The position numbers and the translations under genes were made by a program. A DNA stretch of 64,000 bases, taken from NCBI GenBank assembly GCA_024742835.1, contig JANSXS010000065.1:22968-86967 (forward strand). Direction: 5' to 3'. The notes beneath the pieces are model-generated. The model did not search any database and was not told the DNA's origin. It saw nothing but the letters and a program-made list of their open reading frames with translations. The first letter of the stretch is position 1. Each line of letters begins with the position of its first letter. Origin of the DNA: Paracoccaceae bacterium (GTDB lineage: Bacteria > Pseudomonadota > Alphaproteobacteria > Rhodobacterales > Rhodobacteraceae). Below, piece after piece: positions 1 through 10,144 of this stretch.

Positions 1-2
1 AT

Positions 3-1118
3 CCCGCGCTTGCCCATGCCGCAGACCGGCATCAGGCAAAGCTGGTGGCACAGGATCTGCTCCGGCATAGGCAGATCCTTGATCAAGCGCCCTGCGCTAT
101 CGCAGTCATGACCGCTGATGGGGCGTCTGAGTGGCACAATGCGCAGTTTGCAAGTTTTTCCAAACCACAAGCCGAACACTTGCTGCAAGCCGCGCGTGCC
201 ATGCCCACAAAGAACCGGGTCTGTCTTCCCGGCGGTGCATCTGACAAGGACCGTCACGTGGAACTTTCCTGTTTTTCGCTTGGCGACACATGCGTGCTGT
301 ATGTCACCGACATCACCGAAGTGGCAGAGGCAGAGAAAATTCGGGCCGAATTCATTCAGACACTGACCAAAACCTTTGCGAATCTGACTACCGGTCTTGC
401 CGTCTTCGACAGGCATCGCAGGCTTGCTGTTTTCAACCCCGCGCTTGTGGATCTCACCGATCTCCCGGCGGCATTCCTGACCGCACAGCCGCCTTTGGCT
501 CAATTCTTTGACATGTTGCGCGACAACAAGATGCTGCCGGAGCCACGAGACTACGGCGACTGGCGCAGCAAGATCGACGACATGATCACATCCGCCTCTG
601 ACGGGCGGTATCAAGAAGATTGGCATCTTGTGAACGGTTTGACCTATCGTGTTACGGGTCGGCCGCATCCCGATGGCGCAATCGCCTTCCTGTTCGAGGA
701 TATCTCGGACGAGGTCGCAATGACCCGGCAAATCCGCACCCAGCTTGATGTGCGGCAAGCCACGCTTGATACGCTGGACAAGGCCATCGCTGTTATTGGC
801 GCTGATCGGTCGATCATCCTGTGCAACCAGGCCTGTACCGATCTTCTGGGTATCGACCCGGACGGGTGTTTCGCCGATATGGGCCTTGGTGATCTTCTGA
901 AAGCCTGTCGGTCTCGTTTGCCGCAACGCAGCGTCTGGAACGAGGTTGAACAAGCGGTTTTGCATCGCCGCGACCTTGATCAGACCTTTCGCACGGTTCA
1001 GGGTGCCGTCTATCGCTGTCAGGTCACGCGCATCCCCGGCAAGAAAATGACGATCTCGATCATGCCTCTGGCGACACTGGCGCAAGATCTTGCCCCACGG
1101 TTAAAGCTGCACGCCTGA
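3..1118 (+). CDS. PAS-domain signalling protein (5' end outside window)
   Basis: The reading frame is open to the left edge, so the true start lies outside the window; the GTG at 45 is only the first possible start inside it. The visible 370 or so residues look like repeated PAS-type sensor modules: one near the left end with a HxxxF-type segment, a second starting around the LAVFDRHRRLAVFNPAL stretch, and a third around AIAVIGADRSIILCNQACTDLLG. No histidine-kinase ATPase motifs (N, G1, G2 boxes) follow, so the protein ends after its sensor repeats. A catalytic part could still lie upstream of the window. In Rhodobacteraceae a PAS protein is commonly found next to tsaE, which supports the assignment. 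Ligand and partner cannot be told from sequence. Likely cytosolic, because no membrane segment is visible in this part. Confidence 0.75.
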   Translation, partial: PALAHAADRHQAKLVAQDLLRHRQILDQAPCAIAVMTADGASEWHNAQFASFSKPQAEHLLQAARAMPTKNRVCLPGGASDKDRHVELSCFSLGDTCVLYVTDITEVAEAEKIRAEFIQTLTKTFANLTTGLAVFDRHRRLAVFNPALVDLTDLPAAFLTAQPPLAQFFDMLRDNKMLPEPRDYGDWRSKIDDMITSASDGRYQEDWHLVNGLTYRVTGRPHPDGAIAFLFEDISDEVAMTRQIRTQLDVRQATLDTLDKAIAVIGADRSIILCNQACTDLLGIDPDGCFADMGLGDLLKACRSRLPQRSVWNEVEQAVLHRRDLDQTFRTVQGAVYRCQVTRIPGKKMTISIMPLATLAQDLAPRLKLHA

Positions 1119-1170
1119 CCTGCCCCGACTTGGCGGTTGCAGGCCGACAGGCTGTGTGTAGTGTTGCGCC

Positions 1171-1647
1171 ATGTCCGGCTATCACGCAAACATCGACCTG
1201 CCATCGCCAGAGACCACCGCACGGTTTGCCGCCGATCTTGCAACGCGGCTGCGCGCGGGCGATGTCCTGCTTTTGTCGGGGCCGGTTGGCGCCGGAAAGA
1301 CGCATTTCGCCCGACACCTCATCACCCGCCTGCTGATCACACCAGAGGACGTCCCCTCACCAACCTTCACGCTTGTGCAGACTTATCAGGGGGCATCCGG
1401 GGAAATCTGGCACGCCGACCTCTATCGACTGAATGACAGTGCGGAAATTGTCGAATTGGGCCTGTCCGACGCGTTCGGGACCTCCATCTGCCTTGTCGAA
1501 TGGCCCGATCGCCTTGGCGATATGGCGCCCAAAGATGCATTAACCCTTACCTTTACCACCGAGAAGGATGAAAATCGGCGCAGGCTCGTCGCCTTGTGGC
1601 AACAGGGCGATTGGGAACACAGGATCGGGGATCTGTTTGATGGCTGA
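1171..1647 (+). CDS. tsaE: tRNA threonylcarbamoyladenosine biosynthesis ATPase TsaE
   Basis: TsaE is the small P-loop ATPase that works with TsaB and TsaD to place threonylcarbamoyl on A37 of tRNAs reading ANN codons. The 158-residue length is normal. A Walker A motif GPVGAGKT sits at residues 37-44, followed by the family-typical SPTF segment, the HADLYRL block near residue 80 and VEWPDRLG near residue 109. The ATG at 1171 gives the canonical N-terminus leading into the DVLLLSGPVGAGKT strand. The gene begins 52 bp after the PAS gene and overlaps the following phosphotransferase gene by 8 bp, so tsaE heads a tightly packed run tsaE-amgK-murU-addB-addA, all overlapping or touching. Confidence 0.96.
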   Translation: MSGYHANIDLPSPETTARFAADLATRLRAGDVLLLSGPVGAGKTHFARHLITRLLITPEDVPSPTFTLVQTYQGASGEIWHADLYRLNDSAEIVELGLSDAFGTSICLVEWPDRLGDMAPKDALTLTFTTEKDENRRRLVALWQQGDWEHRIGDLFDG

Positions 1648-2665
1648 ACGCGACGCACGACTTGAAAGTTTCCTGCGACAGGCCGGCTGGGACGATGCAT
1701 TGCGCGCGATGTTGGCTGGCGATGCCTCTAACCGCCGTTATCTGCGCCTGATCCGGCCCAGCACCGCCGAACGCGCCGTGCTGATGGACGCACCACCCGA
1801 CAAGGGCGAGAACGTCGCGCCATTCCTCCATATTGCAACCTATCTCACCGGTCTTGGGTTCAGTGCGCCACGCATCTACGCTCGGGATACCGATGCCGGG
1901 TTTCTCTTGCTCGAAGATCTGGGTGACGCACTTTTTGCACGGGTGGTCGCACGACACGAGGAGATGCAAAACAGTCTCTATTCCGCCGCCACTGACCTTC
2001 TAGCCGAGCTGCACCGCGACACACCGCCCGACGGGCTTGCACCCTATGCGCCGCCCTTGGCCGCCGACCTGTCCGGCTTGGCGCATGATTGGTATGCCAC
2101 CGGCGCGATGGATAAGCCAGACCGGGCAGCGCGGGACGCGCTTACAGAGACGGTTGACGCGGCGATTTCGGCATTTGCACCGGATTGCGACGTCTTGGTG
2201 CAGCGCGATTATCATTCCGAAAATCTGCTTTGGCTACCCGATCGCGAAGGCGTGAAACGGGTCGGTCTGCTTGATTTCCAGGATGCCATGCTGGGCCATC
2301 GGGCCTATGATCTCGTATCACTGCTTCAGGACGCTCGCCGCGATGTGCCACCGGACATCGAAGCACAAATGATCGCCCGTTACATCGCCGCCACCGAACA
2401 GGATGCGTTGGATTTCGCCCTGTCCTATGCCACGCTTGGCGCACAGCGCAACCTGCGCATACTGGGCGTTTTCGCGCGGTTGTGCATACGGGATGGCAAA
2501 GCGCAATATGTCGATATGATCCCCCGAGTCTGGAGCCTGTTACAGCGCAACCTGACCCATCCGGAACTCGGCGCGCTTCGCGATGCTTGCGCCTGTCTTC
2601 CCGAACCAGACGACGCCCTTATGGCAAGGCTCAGATCAAAATGCGCAACGAACCCGACTCTGTAA
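1640..2665 (+). CDS. amgK: Anomeric MurNAc/GlcNAc kinase (aminoglycoside-phosphotransferase family)
   Basis: This 341-residue protein belongs to the APH kinase fold. The catalytic loop VLVQRDYHSENLLW is at residues 185-198 (D190 and N195 equivalents), and the metal-binding DFQ motif (D212) follows in GLLDFQDAMLG. Known AmgK proteins phosphorylate the anomeric hydroxyl of MurNAc and GlcNAc released during wall turnover. The next gene encodes a sugar-1-phosphate nucleotidyltransferase of the MurU type, and that pairing is the main reason for choosing AmgK over a generic aminoglycoside phosphotransferase. The ATG at 1640 overlaps the tsaE stop by 8 bp; upstream extension would run into tsaE. Together AmgK and MurU form a salvage route to UDP-MurNAc that bypasses de novo synthesis by MurA. 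Confidence 0.88.
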   Translation: MAERDARLESFLRQAGWDDALRAMLAGDASNRRYLRLIRPSTAERAVLMDAPPDKGENVAPFLHIATYLTGLGFSAPRIYARDTDAGFLLLEDLGDALFARVVARHEEMQNSLYSAATDLLAELHRDTPPDGLAPYAPPLAADLSGLAHDWYATGAMDKPDRAARDALTETVDAAISAFAPDCDVLVQRDYHSENLLWLPDREGVKRVGLLDFQDAMLGHRAYDLVSLLQDARRDVPPDIEAQMIARYIAATEQDALDFALSYATLGAQRNLRILGVFARLCIRDGKAQYVDMIPRVWSLLQRNLTHPELGALRDACACLPEPDDALMARLRSKCATNPTL

Positions 2666-3333
2666 TGCTTTTCGCGGCCGGGTTCGGTACGCGCATGGGG
2701 GAATTGACCGCCCGGACGCCGAAACCGCTGATCGAAGTTGCAGGCAAGCCGCTGATTGATCATGCGTTGGATCAGGTGCGCGGCATAGGACCGGATCGGA
2801 TTGTCATAAACCTGCATTACCGGGCCAAGCAGATCGAAACCCATCTTGCCGGGCAGGGCGTGTTTTTTTCTCACGAAGACCCCGATATTCTGGAGACCGG
2901 GGGCGGGTTGCAACACGCCTTGCCCCTGCTCGGCGGTGGCCCGGTATTTACCATGAACACCGATTCCGCTTGGTCCGGGCCGAACCCGTTGACGCAGCTT
3001 GCCAAAAACTGGGATCCAAACCTGATGGACGGTCTGCTTTTATGTCTGCCACGGGACCGGGCCATCGGCCACAATGGTACCGGAGATTTTCTGATGTCAG
3101 ATGAGGGGCAGCTGACGCGCGGTCCCGGCGTCGTTTATTCCGGGCTTCAGATCGTCAAAACCGAAGGTCTGGCCCAAATTCCGCAGCCTGCATTCTCGCT
3201 CAACCTGCTATGGGACAAGATGCTGCGCGCCCGACGGCTGTTCGGCATCGTCTATGATGGGTACTGGTGCGATGTTGGCACCCCCAAGGGCGTCCACCTC
3301 GCCGAGGCAATGCTGAGAAATGCCGATGTTTGA
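2641..3333 (+). CDS. murU: N-acetylmuramate alpha-1-phosphate uridylyltransferase-type nucleotidyltransferase
   Basis: The 230-residue protein opens with the nucleotidyltransferase signature FAAGFGTRMG (residues 11-20) followed by TPKPLIEVAGKPLIDH, which binds the NTP and sugar phosphate. Related MurU enzymes convert MurNAc-1-phosphate plus UTP to UDP-MurNAc. The product assignment leans on the directly upstream amgK, since the fold alone would also fit other sugar-1-phosphate nucleotidyltransferases. The start at 2641 lies inside amgK; a second ATG at 2665 forms a TAATG junction with the amgK stop. The 2641 start is preferred because it supplies the residues needed to complete the first beta strand before FAAG. 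The 3' end overlaps addB. Confidence 0.87.
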   Translation: MRNEPDSVMLFAAGFGTRMGELTARTPKPLIEVAGKPLIDHALDQVRGIGPDRIVINLHYRAKQIETHLAGQGVFFSHEDPDILETGGGLQHALPLLGGGPVFTMNTDSAWSGPNPLTQLAKNWDPNLMDGLLLCLPRDRAIGHNGTGDFLMSDEGQLTRGPGVVYSGLQIVKTEGLAQIPQPAFSLNLLWDKMLRARRLFGIVYDGYWCDVGTPKGVHLAEAMLRNADV

Positions 3334-6265
3334 ACCCTGCGACGGCCCGCGCGTGTTCGGTGTTCCACTTGGCGCGGATTTCCCAAAGGCGGTGGTTCAT
3401 GGCCTGCGCCAGGAATTCGCCACTGCCTCACCTGATGCACTGGCGCGGGTTCATCTCATCGTGAACACGCAACGCATGGCGCGCCGTATACGAGCCCTGT
3501 TCGACGAGGGGCCACCCTGTCTTTTGCCACGGATCAGCCTGATCACGGATTTCGGCGAAACATTGGCGCTTGCCCAGATCCCTGACGCCGTAGCACCGTT
3601 GCGCCGGCGGCTGGAACTGGTGCAGCTTGTCGCAGCACTTCTTGAAGCGGAGCCTGACCTTGCCCCGCGCAGCGCGCTTTACGACCTTGCCGACAGCCTT
3701 GCGAACCTGATGGACGAGATGCATGGCGAAGCTGTGGAGCCTGATCGGATCGCACAGATCGACACCGGCGATCAATCCGGCCACTGGAACCGGATAAAGG
3801 CGTTTCTTAGCATACTCAGACCCTATTTCGACGCCAGCCAAGACGCACCCGACGTCGAAACCAGACAGCGCATGGTCATCGAATACCATGCCCGGCTTTG
3901 GGAACGGGCGCCGCCCACAGATCCGGTTATCGTCGCAGGCTCCACCGGATCGCGGGGGGCAACCGGGCTTTTGATGGAAAAGGTCGCGATGCTGCCCAAG
4001 GGCGCGGTGGTGTTGCCGGGGTTTGATTTCGATCAGCCCGCCCAGGTCTGGCAAAGCCTTCGCCATGCGCGCTTGTCCGAAGATCACCCTCAGTTTCGCT
4101 TCGCGGATTTCATGGCGCGCTTTGACAGGCCAGCGGGGGATGTCCGGCCCTGGCCCACCGCGGCACCAGCCGTTCCAGCACGAAACAGGCTCTTGTCTTT
4201 GGCCCTGCGTCCGGCCCCTGTCACCGATCAATGGCTGCAAGAAGGCCCAAAGCTTGCCCCCGATATTGGCCCAGCGACCGAGACGATCACCCTCGTCGAG
4301 GCACCCTCGTCCCGGATCGAGGCTTTGACCATCGCCATGCGGTTGCGGCAGGCGGCGGAAGACGGCCAGATAGCCGCGCTTGTGACCCCCGACCGAATGC
4401 TCACCCGACAGGTGACTGCCGCGCTTGACCGTTGGGGCATCATCCCAGATGACAGCGCCGGAATGCCATTGCAGCAATCCGCACCAGGCCGGTATCTACG
4501 CCATGTCGGCGATCTGTTTCGCGGCAAGCTGGGCGTTGATCTGTTACTAACACTGCTCAAACACCCGCTGACGCATAGCGGCGCGGATCGCGGCCCGCAT
4601 CTGCGCTTCACCCGCGAGCTTGAACTGCATCTTCGCCGCAAGGGCCCCCCCTATCCCACCGCCGAAACGCTGCGTGGATGGGCTGAAAAGCAAAACGACC
4701 CCGCAGCCGCCCGTTGGGCAGAATGGATTTGCAGCAACGTGATCGGTCGCCACGAGCCTGAGGAACGTGCGCTGAACGACAGGCTACAAGATCACATCCT
4801 CCTTGCCGAAGCGTTGGCAACCGGGGTTGACGGCACTGATACCGGCGAACTTTGGAAGCAGGAAACAGGGCGCAAGGCACATGAATGCATCACGAACCTT
4901 GCCGAACATGCCGCTGCCTGCCATCCACTGAACGCTGTTGATTATGCCAGCCTCTTTCATGCTGTACTGTCGCGCGACACGGTGCGCGACACGGTCACAG
5001 CCGATCCCCGCATCCTGATCTGGGGCACGCTGGAGGCTCGGGTGCAGGGAGCCGATCTTCTGATCCTTGCCGGGCTGAACGAGGGAAGCTGGCCTGAAAT
5101 GCCGGCGCAAGATCCCTGGCTGAACCGGGCAATGCGCAAGCAAGTCGGCTTGTTGCTGCCCGAACGCAGGATCGGTCTTGCCGCGCATGACTTCCAACAG
5201 GCGGCTTGCGCGGGGGAACTTTGGCTGACGCGGGCGACCAAATCGGACGATGCGCAAACCGTGCCGTCGCGTTGGCTAAACCGGCTTCAGAACCTGTTGC
5301 GCGGTTTGCCGGATCAGGGCGGCAAGGCGGCTCATGATGCGATGCGGTCGCGCGGGAATGGCTGGCTTGCTCTTGCCCGCAAACTCGAAGCGACCACACC
5401 CGTGGCGCCGGCGCGCCGACCCGCCCCTTGCCCACCTGTCGCAGCACGCCCAAAGCAACTTCCCGTGACGGCGATCAAACGCCTGATCCGCGATCCATAT
5501 GCCATTCATGCGCGGTATATCCTGGATCTCAGACCGCTTGACCCGATCATGCGGGAACCGAATGCGCTGTTGCGCGGCATCCTGCTTCACAAGGTTCTGG
5601 AAAAGTTCGTGCAGGACACATGTCAGGATCAAGGCAAGCTTTGCGCCGCGCATCTCTGCCACCTTACAGAGACGATTCTTGCTGAAAACCTCCCCTGGGC
5701 CGAGGCGCGCGCTCTTTGGCAGGCCCGATTGAATCGCGCAGCACCATGGTTTGTCACCACTGAAATAGCGCGACAGGCCAAGGCGACCCCGACCGCGTTC
5801 GAGGCGCCCGCCACGGCACGGCTGGCATCGGTCGACTTCACCCTGACGGCAACCGCCGACCGGATAGATATTGACCAGAGAGGCGCGCTGCATATCTACG
5901 ATTACAAGACAGGCCAGCCGCCAAATGGGCCAGAACAACGATTTTTCGACAAGCAACTCCTGCTCGAAGCGGCACTCGCAGAGCGGTCCGGTTTTGGCAA
6001 GCTGTCACCCTGCCCCGTGGCATCGGCAAGTTTCATCGGCTTGGGCAGCGACCCGAAAATTGTGGATGCGCCCCTTGATACGGACCCTCCAGACAAGGTC
6101 TGGTCAGAGTTGGAAAGCCTGATTTCTGCTTATTCCGAGCCTGATCGCGGCTATGTCTCCCGCCGTGCGATGTTCAAGACCGATAGCGCGGGCGACTATG
6201 ATCACCTTGCGCGCTTCGGGGAATGGGACATCACCGACGACCCTGAACCAGAGGCAATGGGATGA
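3326..6265 (+). CDS. addB: Double-strand break repair helicase-nuclease subunit AddB
   Basis: About 979 residues. AddB partners AddA to process double-strand DNA ends and load recombinase, replacing RecBCD in alphaproteobacteria. The N-terminus has the divergent helicase-like domain typical of the alphaproteobacterial type, and the C-terminus carries a PD-(D/E)xK nuclease: ALLRGILLHKVLEKF precedes the catalytic segment IYDYKTGQ, with D859 and K861. No cysteine cluster like the iron-sulfur motif of Bacillus AddB is apparent, as expected for this branch. The start at 3326 (MFEPCDGPRVFG) matches the usual N-terminus and overlaps murU by 8 bp; the ATG at 3320 is an alternative. The stop overlaps the addA start by 4 bp, so the subunits are probably translationally coupled. 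Confidence 0.95.
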   Translation: MFEPCDGPRVFGVPLGADFPKAVVHGLRQEFATASPDALARVHLIVNTQRMARRIRALFDEGPPCLLPRISLITDFGETLALAQIPDAVAPLRRRLELVQLVAALLEAEPDLAPRSALYDLADSLANLMDEMHGEAVEPDRIAQIDTGDQSGHWNRIKAFLSILRPYFDASQDAPDVETRQRMVIEYHARLWERAPPTDPVIVAGSTGSRGATGLLMEKVAMLPKGAVVLPGFDFDQPAQVWQSLRHARLSEDHPQFRFADFMARFDRPAGDVRPWPTAAPAVPARNRLLSLALRPAPVTDQWLQEGPKLAPDIGPATETITLVEAPSSRIEALTIAMRLRQAAEDGQIAALVTPDRMLTRQVTAALDRWGIIPDDSAGMPLQQSAPGRYLRHVGDLFRGKLGVDLLLTLLKHPLTHSGADRGPHLRFTRELELHLRRKGPPYPTAETLRGWAEKQNDPAAARWAEWICSNVIGRHEPEERALNDRLQDHILLAEALATGVDGTDTGELWKQETGRKAHECITNLAEHAAACHPLNAVDYASLFHAVLSRDTVRDTVTADPRILIWGTLEARVQGADLLILAGLNEGSWPEMPAQDPWLNRAMRKQVGLLLPERRIGLAAHDFQQAACAGELWLTRATKSDDAQTVPSRWLNRLQNLLRGLPDQGGKAAHDAMRSRGNGWLALARKLEATTPVAPARRPAPCPPVAARPKQLPVTAIKRLIRDPYAIHARYILDLRPLDPIMREPNALLRGILLHKVLEKFVQDTCQDQGKLCAAHLCHLTETILAENLPWAEARALWQARLNRAAPWFVTTEIARQAKATPTAFEAPATARLASVDFTLTATADRIDIDQRGALHIYDYKTGQPPNGPEQRFFDKQLLLEAALAERSGFGKLSPCPVASASFIGLGSDPKIVDAPLDTDPPDKVWSELESLISAYSEPDRGYVSRRAMFKTDSAGDYDHLARFGEWDITDDPEPEAMG

Positions 6266-9200
6266 TGCGCGACGACGCCACACAACGCCAGATCGACGCG
6301 TCACGACCGGCGCGCTCCACATGGCTGTCGGCCAATGCCGGGTCGGGCAAGACCAAGGTTCTGACAGACCGGGTCGCGCGGCTTCTTTTGGCTGGAACAG
6401 ACCCGCAAAACATTCTTTGCCTGACCTATACCAAGGCCGCTGCAAACGAGATGCAGAACCGCCTGTTCAAACGCCTGGGCGAATGGGCGATGCTGCCTGA
6501 CGCGACATTGCGCAAACACTTGAACGCTCTTGGTCTGGATCAGGACATGTCACCCGACATCCTTTCGGAAGCGCGGCGTCTCTTCGCGATCGCGATCGAA
6601 ACACCCGGCGGGCTGAAAATCCAGACGATCCATTCTTTTTGCGCCACGCTTTTACGGCGTTTTCCGTTGGAGGCCGGTGTCAGCCCTCAATTCCGCGAGA
6701 TGGAAGGCCGTGCCGCGGACCTTATGCGCGCGGATGCGATAGAAGAGATCGCCGCTGGCCCGGAGGCGCATCTGCTCTTTGACATGGCAGGGCTTGTGAC
6801 GGACGAAACACTGGGTCAAATCACGGCTGATATCGTCAAGAACCGCGATGCTTTTGAGCTGGCGCTCACCGACCAGACACTGACAGAGTTGTTCGGCATT
6901 CCCGCGTCTTTCGATGTCACTGAACTGAACGCGCGCGTATTTCTAGGCGATGAGGCGGATATCCTGAAAACGCTTCTGCCGCGCCTCCGCGAAAGCGGGA
7001 CACAGGATCAGCGCGCGGCGGACCTGCTGGGCAGTCTTGGGGCGCTTGATGTCACCGCGCTTCCGGTATTGGAAAAGGCTTTCTTGAACGGCGCAAAGAC
7101 CAAAGCGCCATTTTCAGCCAAGACAGGAAAATTTCCCACCAAAGCCGTGCAAAAAGATCTGGCCGATCTGATGCCCCGGCTGGATGCCTGGATGTTGCGC
7201 GTGGAGGGTGGCCGCAATGCCCGACTTGCGCTTCAGACCCGTGAGGCGACAAAGATTCTTCACAGCTTTGCGCGCCGATTTCTTGACGTGTACGATCGGA
7301 TGAAAATCGCGCGGGGGCTGCTTGATTTCGACGATCTCATCCTGAAGGCCCGCGATCTTTTGACGGATCGCAAGGTCGCCGACTGGATCCTGTTCAAACT
7401 GGATGGCGGGATTGACCATATTCTTGTGGACGAGGCCCAAGACACCAGCCCACCACAATGGCAGCTGATCGAACGGTTGAGTCAGGAGTTCACAAGTGGC
7501 GAAGGGGCCCGCGCCGACGTGACCCGCACTATTTTCGTCGTCGGGGACAAGAAACAGTCGATCTATTCATTTCAGGGCGCCGATCCGGACGGGTTCGACC
7601 GGATGAAAACCATATTCGCCGACAGGATGAACGCCACCAGCGCGCCGTTACAGGATATGGAGATGGAATTCTCTTTTCGCTCCGCGCAGGCGATCCTGTC
7701 GCTTGTCGACAAGACATTCGAACCCTACGCACCAAGCGGATTTACGCAGAAAGAGGCTCATAAAGCGCATAAATCCCACATGCCCGGACGCGTCGATCTA
7801 TGGCCGCCCATCGACAAGGAAGACACGCCCGACATGCCGGCATGGGACCAGCCTGTCGATATCCGCGCGCCGGACAATCCCGCGTCGATCCTTGCGCACC
7901 GCGTGGCACGGGCGATCCGCGACATGATCGACAATTCAACGCTCCCGGATAAGGATGGGCAAGGCGGACGACGCGTGCGGCCGGGTGATTTTCTCATTCT
8001 GGTACAACGCCGGAACGCAATTTTTCACGATATCATCCGCGCCTGCAAAGCCGCAGATCTGCCTGTCGCCGGGGCTGACAGGCTTCGGATCGGGGCGGAA
8101 CTGGCGGTGCGCGATCTGCGCGCGCTGTTGTCATTCCTGGCCACACCGGAAGATGACCTGTCGCTCGCCACCGCGCTCCGCTCGCCCCTTTTCGGCTGGA
8201 GCGAAGCACGGCTGTTCGACCTCGCGCATGGTCGGGAAAAACGGTATCTCTGGGCGGAACTGCGCCGCAGAGAGGCGGATTTCGCCGAAACAGTCTCTGA
8301 ACTGCGGCAGCTACGGGACGCCGCCGATTTTCTTCGGCCGTATGACATGATCGAACGTATCCTGACACGGCATCATGGGCGGCATCGCCTTTTGTCTCGT
8401 CTTGGGCCAGAGGCCGAGGACGGTATCGACGCGCTCTTGTCGCAGGCAATGGCCTATGAACAACAGGCCGTCGACAGCCTGACCGGCTTTCTGGTTTGGA
8501 TGGAAACCGATAATCTTGAGATCAAGCGCCAGACCGATAGCGGCGGCGATCAGATCCGGGTCATGACAGCGCATGGCGCCAAGGGGTTGGAGGCACCTAT
8601 CGTGATCCTGCCAGATTGCGCCGACCGCGGCTTTCAAGCCAGATCAAAGCTGGCCCAGACCCAGGAAACAGTCATATGGCGGGCGCCCGCTGCGCTGGCC
8701 CCGTCGGTGCAGCAAGTCGTCGATCAGCAGGACCAGGACCGCGAGCAGGCCGAGCGCGATCGCCTGCTATACGTTGCCATGACCCGCGCAGAGCAATGGC
8801 TGATCGTGGCATCCGCCGGTGATCTCAATAAAGAGGGGCGAGATTGGTACGGCATGGTCAGGACGGGAATGCTGGCCAGCGATGCCGCGCCGAGGCTGTT
8901 CGAGGGTGGCCAAGGGCTGCGGCTGCAAAGTGGGAATTGGGATGTTACAAAGACTGAGACACGCCCGAAAGCCCATGAAGTAGATGTGGAATTGCCCGCT
9001 CTTTTCAACCAGCCTGTGACCGCGCCACCCTCCTCAACGGAAACGATGTCCCCATCTGATCTGGGCGGTGCCAGCGCGTTGCCGGGCGACACAGGTCTTG
9101 ATGAGGACGCCGCGAAACGCCGGGGGTCCATGATCCACCGTCTGTTGGAGTTCCTGCCACAAGCTCCAAAAAATCAATGGGCCGAGACGGCTGCTGATCT

Positions 9201-9627
9201 TCTTTCACGCGGAACCAAGGCTGCCAATGCGGCCGAGATTGCGCTTTTGCTGGCAGAGGTCGAAAAGGTTCTGAACAAGCCATCGTTGGAATTTCTCTTT
9301 GCCTCCACCGCCCTTGTCGAAGTCCCCATTTCGGCAAGTTTGGCACAGCTGGGGGATCGGCGGATCCACGGGGTCATCGACAGGCTGTTGATCGACGGCG
9401 ACCGGGTGCTTGCTGTGGATTTCAAAAGCCATGCAACGATCCCCGGCACGCCCGAACAGTGCCCGGAGTCGATGTTGCGGCAGATGGGTGCTTATGCAAG
9501 CGCACTTGCGCAAATCTATCCCGATCGGCGGATCGAAACCGCTATCTTGTGGACCAGAACCGCAAAATTCATGCCGTTACCGCACGATCTGGTGATGCAA
9601 GCGCTTGCACGGGCCAAGGTCGCTTGA
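6262..9627 (+). CDS. addA: Double-strand break repair helicase-nuclease subunit AddA
   Basis: This 1121-residue UvrD-like (superfamily 1) helicase has a C-terminal nuclease. The Q-motif region is followed by Walker A ANAGSGKT at residues 24-31. [13 protein letters not shown] gives Walker B at D390-E391, [10 protein letters not shown] and the SFR stretch are SF1 motifs, and [15 protein letters not shown] is motif V. The C-terminal exonuclease motif is VLAVDFKSH with D1053 and K1055. It forms the AddAB complex with the preceding gene. The ATG at 6262 overlaps the addB stop (ATGA); a second ATG immediately follows at 6265. trxA follows 55 bp downstream with its own ribosome binding site. Confidence 0.96.
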   Translation: MMRDDATQRQIDASRPARSTWLSANAGSGKTKVLTDRVARLLLAGTDPQNILCLTYTKAAANEMQNRLFKRLGEWAMLPDATLRKHLNALGLDQDMSPDILSEARRLFAIAIETPGGLKIQTIHSFCATLLRRFPLEAGVSPQFREMEGRAADLMRADAIEEIAAGPEAHLLFDMAGLVTDETLGQITADIVKNRDAFELALTDQTLTELFGIPASFDVTELNARVFLGDEADILKTLLPRLRESGTQDQRAADLLGSLGALDVTALPVLEKAFLNGAKTKAPFSAKTGKFPTKAVQKDLADLMPRLDAWMLRVEGGRNARLALQTREATKILHSFARRFLDVYDRMKIARGLLDFDDLILKARDLLTDRKVADWILFKLDGGIDHILVDEAQDTSPPQWQLIERLSQEFTSGEGARADVTRTIFVVGDKKQSIYSFQGADPDGFDRMKTIFADRMNATSAPLQDMEMEFSFRSAQAILSLVDKTFEPYAPSGFTQKEAHKAHKSHMPGRVDLWPPIDKEDTPDMPAWDQPVDIRAPDNPASILAHRVARAIRDMIDNSTLPDKDGQGGRRVRPGDFLILVQRRNAIFHDIIRACKAADLPVAGADRLRIGAELAVRDLRALLSFLATPEDDLSLATALRSPLFGWSEARLFDLAHGREKRYLWAELRRREADFAETVSELRQLRDAADFLRPYDMIERILTRHHGRHRLLSRLGPEAEDGIDALLSQAMAYEQQAVDSLTGFLVWMETDNLEIKRQTDSGGDQIRVMTAHGAKGLEAPIVILPDCADRGFQARSKLAQTQETVIWRAPAALAPSVQQVVDQQDQDREQAERDRLLYVAMTRAEQWLIVASAGDLNKEGRDWYGMVRTGMLASDAAPRLFEGGQGLRLQSGNWDVTKTETRPKAHEVDVELPALFNQPVTAPPSSTETMSPSDLGGASALPGDTGLDEDAAKRRGSMIHRLLEFLPQAPKNQWAETAADLLSRGTKAANAAEIALLLAEVEKVLNKPSLEFLFASTALVEVPISASLAQLGDRRIHGVIDRLLIDGDRVLAVDFKSHATIPGTPEQCPESMLRQMGAYASALAQIYPDRRIETAILWTRTAKFMPLPHDLVMQALARAKVA

Positions 9628-9682
9628 CGGACCCTGCCCCGGTTCATACGTTCTGGCGGAACACACAGACAGGAGATATCCC

Positions 9683-10003
9683 ATGGCCACCGTTGCCGTA
9701 ACCGACGCCACGTTCGATAGCGAAGTGAAGAATTCCGAAGTCCCCGTCGTGGTGGATTTCTGGGCAGAGTGGTGCGGCCCCTGCAAACAGATCGGCCCCG
9801 CACTGGAAGAGCTTTCCACGGAAATGGACGGCAAGGTGAAAATCGTGAAGATCAACGTCGATGAAAACCCGAATTCGCCGTCTCAGCTTGGCGTACGCGG
9901 CATCCCCGCGTTGTTCATCTTCAAGGATGGGCAGGTAATTTCGAACCGTGCCGGGGCTGCGCCGAAGGCCACGCTACAAAGCTGGATCGAAGACTCGATC
10001 TGA
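9683..10003 (+). CDS. trxA: Thioredoxin 1
   Basis: A 106-residue cytosolic thioredoxin with the redox motif WCGPC (C31, C34) in the expected context [17 protein letters not shown] and the cis-proline in GIPALF. It reduces protein disulfides and is the electron donor for enzymes such as ribonucleotide reductase and methionine sulfoxide reductase. The ATG at 9683 is preceded by AGGAGA at 9671-9676 with 6-nt spacing, which fixes the start; in-frame upstream codons would extend into addA. A strong intrinsic terminator lies 21 bp after the stop, so the transcription unit that begins upstream of tsaE probably ends here. Confidence 0.97.
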   Translation: MATVAVTDATFDSEVKNSEVPVVVDFWAEWCGPCKQIGPALEELSTEMDGKVKIVKINVDENPNSPSQLGVRGIPALFIFKDGQVISNRAGAAPKATLQSWIEDSI

Positions 10004-10024
10004 TCCGCCTGTCATCCGCGTTTG

Positions 10025-10052
10025 GGGCCGCTTCAAGCGGCCCTTTTCTTTT
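10025..10052 (+). terminator. Intrinsic terminator after trxA
   Basis: A 7-bp GC-only stem GGGCCGC (10025-10031) and GCGGCCC (10037-10043), with loop TTCAA, is followed by TTTTCTTTT. The stem can extend by two A-T pairs into the loop. It separates trxA from hslV. Confidence 0.88.
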
Positions 10053-10091
10053 CCGCCCGATTTTCTGTCCGGACAGATGGCCAAACGCCAC

Positions 10092-10120
10092 CTTGCGCCA
10101 ACGACCGGGCCCTTTCATAA
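10092..10120 (+). promoter_or_regulatory. Weak heat-shock-type promoter candidate for hslVU
   Basis: CTTGCG at 10092-10097 resembles the conserved CTTG of sigma-32 -35 boxes, and CCCTTTCAT begins 12 nt later at 10110. The match to the E. coli -10 consensus CCCCATNT is partial. It is listed because hslVU is a classic sigma-32 target and no better promoter is visible in this 140-bp gap. The sequence evidence alone is weak. Confidence 0.3.
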
Positions 10121-10144
10121 AGAGACACAATCAAAGGAGATGTC

